DNA of 64,000 bases, taken from assembly GCF_001038625.1 (NCBI RefSeq), contig NZ_CP011803.1, positions 744,001 to 808,000 on the forward strand, given 5' to 3'. The DNA comes from Clostridium carboxidivorans P7 (GTDB taxonomy: Bacteria; Bacillota; Clostridia; Clostridiales; Clostridiaceae). Position 1 is the first letter of the stretch. The number at the start of each line of letters is the position of its first letter. Shown here in pieces: positions 61,392 to 64,000 of the stretch. The notes under the pieces are model-generated. The model was not told where the DNA came from. It saw only the letters and a program-made list of their open reading frames with translations, and did not search any database. The position numbers and the translations under genes are program-made.

Positions 61392-64000
61392 ATGATAAAG
61401 GATGGGGTCTATGAGCAGGTAATATATGAAGATCTTAAAAATAAGATAAAAGAATTAGATTTAGATAAATATGTTCTTGAAAAAGAAACTATAGATGTAG
61501 AAGAAGCTAAAACTATACTCACAAGTTACATATCTTCTGTAGTTAAAAAGTGTTTAAGATTTATAAGGGAAAGTAATAAAAAGAATGATAAGGAAGCTTT
61601 GATTTCACAAATAAAGGCTTGCAATGAGCTTATAAAAAGTTTAAGCAAATTAGCCCATGAGAAAAACATTACTGGGTTAAAAATTGATGAAGAAGGGGAA
61701 ATGCTTACGGCCTTGTATTCAAAAATAAATAGCATTAAAGCTGTTAAGGAAAATAAGGCAGTAAGACCAGTAACTCCACTTTCTCAAAGTTCACTTTTCA
61801 CTGGTTCAAAGCAGGAGCCAGACATGATGAGTGAAATAAAAAAAGAAATATTGTGCTGTGATTCTATTGATATGTTGGTGTCCTTTATTAAATGGAGCGG
61901 TTTAAGATGCATAATTGAAGAGCTTAAAGAGTTTACAGAAGGGGAAGATCATAAGCTTAGGATTATTACTACTTCTTATATGGGAGCTACTGATTATAAA
62001 GCTATTGAAGAACTCAGCAAGCTTAAAAACACTGAAATAAAAATATCCTATGATACTGATAGAACAAGGCTTCATGCAAAGGCTTATCTTTTTAAAAGGG
62101 AAACAGGCTTTACTACAGCTTATATAGGATCTTCAAATTTATCTAATGCGGCACTAACATCCGGACTTGAGTGGAATATAAAAGTTACGGAAAAAGATTC
62201 CTTTGATATTATTAAAAAGTTTCAGGCAACATTTGAAAGCTACTGGAATGATGATGAGTTTAATAGTTTTAATGGAGAAGTTGAAGGGGATAAGAAAAAG
62301 CTTATAACTTCTTTAAAAAAGGAAAGTAAAATTGATAGTAATGATAATACTATATTTAGTTTAGATATACATCCCTACTATTATCAAAAGGAAATATTAG
62401 AAAAACTTAAGGCTGAAAGAACACTATATGGAAGATGTAAAAACCTTATAGTAGCAGCTACAGGAGTTGGAAAAACAGTTATAGCAGCCTTCGATTATAA
62501 GGACTTTGTAAAAGAAAATAGAAAAGAGAAAAATAGGCTTTTATTTATAGCTCACAGAGAAGAAATATTAAAGCAGAGTAGAGACACCTTCAGAGCCATA
62601 TTAAAGGATAATAATTTTGGCGATTTATATGTAGGTGGAAATATACCAGAGTCTTTAGATCACCTGTTTATGAGTATACAAAGCTTTAATTCTTCAAGGC
62701 TTTATGAAAAGACTACTTCTGATTTTTATGATTTTATAATTGTAGATGAGTTTCATCATGCAGAAGCACCTTCCTATAAAAAGCTTTTAGATTATTATGA
62801 TCCAAAGATACTTTTAGGATTAACAGCTACTCCAGAGAGAATGGATGGTAAAAATGTACTGGAACGTTTTGATGATAGAATAGCAGCGGAAATGAGGTTA
62901 TCAGAAGCCATAGACAAAAAACTTTTGAGCCCATTTCAATACTTTGCAGTATCAGATAGTGTGGATTTATCTAAGCTTAAATGGACTAGAGGCGGATATG
63001 ATAAAAATGAGCTTGAAAATGTATATACCAGTAATGACATTAGAGTAAGTGGAATAATAAGCAGCTTGTATAAATATGTTACGGATATTGATGAGGTTGT
63101 GGGACTAGGCTTTTGTGTAAGTGTAGAACATGCTAAATATATGGCGGATAGATTTAACAGCAGATGTATTCCTTCTATAGCAGTACTTGGAGAAAGCAGC
63201 AGTGAAGAAAGAAATAATGCTAAAAGAAGACTTATATCAGGTGAAGTGAAGTTTATATTTACAGTAGATTTATATAATGAAGGTGTAGACATACCAGAAG
63301 TAAATACAGTGCTGTTTTTAAGGCCAACAGAAAGCTTAACAGTATTTTTGCAGCAGCTTGGAAGAGGTCTTAGATTATGTGAAGGAAAAGAATGTTTAAC
63401 AGTACTGGACTTTGTAGGTCAGGCTCATAAAAACTATGATTTTGAGCAAAAATTTAAAGCACTCATTGGTAAATCAAAGCATTCAGTAGAATATAGTATA
63501 AATAATGGATTTTTAAATTTACCTAAAGGCTGCTATATACATTTAGAAAAACAAGCTAAAGAGTATATATTAAGAAATATAAAGGGAGCTAAATTGACAA
63601 AAGCAAGCCTTATAAGTAAATTGAAATACTTTGAAGGTGACTCTTACAAAAAGCCAACACTTGAAAACTTTTTAGATTATTATAATTACAGTTTAGTTGA
63701 TGTTTATGGCAAAAATGGAGACAGAAGTTTTTCTAGAATGAAGGTTGAAGCAGGATTAATAGATGACTATATAAACAAGGATGAGGTAGTTCTTACAAAG
63801 AAAATGAAAAACCTATTTCATATTAATTCAAGAAAACTTATAGAGTTTATGATAAAAGTGTTAACTTTAAAATCTAAATTTGACACTATCAATTCAGATG
63901 AAGAAGAAAAACATATGCTTGGAATGTTATATTACAGCTTTTATATGGAACCTCCAGAAAAAATAGGTTATGAATACTTTGAAGAGGCTTTATATAACCT
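61392..64000 (+). CDS. PLD-DEAD/DEAH helicase protein (partial, runs off the window)
   Basis: 870 residues visible, 3' end missing. ATG 61392 with AGGGGAG upstream. An N-terminal helical region (1-130), then a phospholipase-D-like nuclease domain (about 150-290) with RLHAKAYLF and AYIGSSNLSNAAL; then SF2 helicase: AATGVGKTVIAA, FIIVDEFHHAEAP (DEFH box), GLTATPERMDG, VDLYNEGVDIPEV and FLQQLGRGLR. The C-terminal part probably is DUF3427, usual for this architecture. Role in DNA restriction or repair is known only loosely. Confidence 0.92.
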   Translation, partial: MIKDGVYEQVIYEDLKNKIKELDLDKYVLEKETIDVEEAKTILTSYISSVVKKCLRFIRESNKKNDKEALISQIKACNELIKSLSKLAHEKNITGLKIDEEGEMLTALYSKINSIKAVKENKAVRPVTPLSQSSLFTGSKQEPDMMSEIKKEILCCDSIDMLVSFIKWSGLRCIIEELKEFTEGEDHKLRIITTSYMGATDYKAIEELSKLKNTEIKISYDTDRTRLHAKAYLFKRETGFTTAYIGSSNLSNAALTSGLEWNIKVTEKDSFDIIKKFQATFESYWNDDEFNSFNGEVEGDKKKLITSLKKESKIDSNDNTIFSLDIHPYYYQKEILEKLKAERTLYGRCKNLIVAATGVGKTVIAAFDYKDFVKENRKEKNRLLFIAHREEILKQSRDTFRAILKDNNFGDLYVGGNIPESLDHLFMSIQSFNSSRLYEKTTSDFYDFIIVDEFHHAEAPSYKKLLDYYDPKILLGLTATPERMDGKNVLERFDDRIAAEMRLSEAIDKKLLSPFQYFAVSDSVDLSKLKWTRGGYDKNELENVYTSNDIRVSGIISSLYKYVTDIDEVVGLGFCVSVEHAKYMADRFNSRCIPSIAVLGESSSEERNNAKRRLISGEVKFIFTVDLYNEGVDIPEVNTVLFLRPTESLTVFLQQLGRGLRLCEGKECLTVLDFVGQAHKNYDFEQKFKALIGKSKHSVEYSINNGFLNLPKGCYIHLEKQAKEYILRNIKGAKLTKASLISKLKYFEGDSYKKPTLENFLDYYNYSLVDVYGKNGDRSFSRMKVEAGLIDDYINKDEVVLTKKMKNLFHINSRKLIEFMIKVLTLKSKFDTINSDEEEKHMLGMLYYSFYMEPPEKIGYEYFEEALYN

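Noticed and set aside
1..64000. CRISPR arrays, tRNAs, rRNAs, prophage or replication origin
   Set aside because: No repeat-spacer pattern, no cloverleaf with CCA-type end and no phage structural or initiator genes were seen on either strand.

Overview
The window is AT-rich (mostly near 30 % GC), with strong GGAGG-type ribosome binding sites, occasional TTG/GTG starts, many hairpin-plus-U-tract terminators and clostridial protein families: DapL, class I Hcp, rubredoxin, CWB2 cell-wall repeats, SUKH/SMI1 proteins, DUF3791/DUF3990 and BceAB-type ABC systems. It looks like a Clostridium sensu stricto chromosome. I cannot name the species. I saw no tRNA, rRNA, CRISPR array, intact transposase or prophage.

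Layout. 0-5 kb: an amino-acid permease and two tandem MFS transporters, all minus strand. 5-18 kb: a surface-protein neighbourhood with two secreted leucine-rich-repeat proteins, a CWB2-only wall protein and a secreted transglutaminase-like protein. Three of these carry the same SbsA/Ig-like module, and a truncated fourth copy survives as a signal-peptide stub. DapL, a methyltransferase, Hcp, an EamA-like half-transporter and a GNAT enzyme lie among them. 18-23 kb: a UvrD-type helicase with an inserted DEDDh exonuclease, a MITE-like inverted-repeat element, an APC permease under a tandem glycine riboswitch, and rubredoxin. 23-31 kb: a MacB/FtsX-like ABC exporter, an unlisted 31-residue micropeptide gene with an internal repeat, three small enzymes or domain proteins, and a GGDEF-EAL protein. 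31-38 kb: a TetR regulator coupled to a rifampicin-phosphotransferase-like enzyme, then a histidine-rich protein with a two-component system whose kinase has a histidine-rich cytoplasmic tail, then a cold-shock gene with a 5' hairpin touching its Shine-Dalgarno.

38-52 kb: SUKH-type immunity-like proteins (one frameshifted), a four-gene response regulator-ABC-kinase module of the lantibiotic/bacitracin type, an AbrB-ABC operon, an alpha/beta hydrolase, a LytTR-DUF3021 pair, a retropepsin-like pair, HIT and Nudix hydrolases. 50.5-56.4 kb: a complete Bce-like peptide-sensing and resistance module with an S41 peptidase lipoprotein set inside it. 56.5-64 kb: a lipase, a MntA/HepT pair (the toxin has lost its catalytic His), a DUF3791-DUF3990-small protein cassette, a structured-RNA-like GC-rich block, and a PLD-DEAD/DEAH helicase cut by the window edge.

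How the parts relate. Much of the window deals with the cell envelope and peptide stress: three ABC modules of antimicrobial-peptide type, three two-component systems, a LytTR regulator and a set of wall proteins. The last 6 kb resemble a small toxin-antitoxin/defence accessory region. Gene relics (methyltransferase-like, URO-D-like, MazG-like and FtsX C-terminal fragments) mark repeated insertion and deletion. The most distinctive candidates are the His-rich protein/His-rich kinase locus (35.0-37.7 kb), the repeat micropeptide beside the ABC exporter (26.3 kb), the S41-containing Bce module and the DUF3791/DUF3990 cassette.
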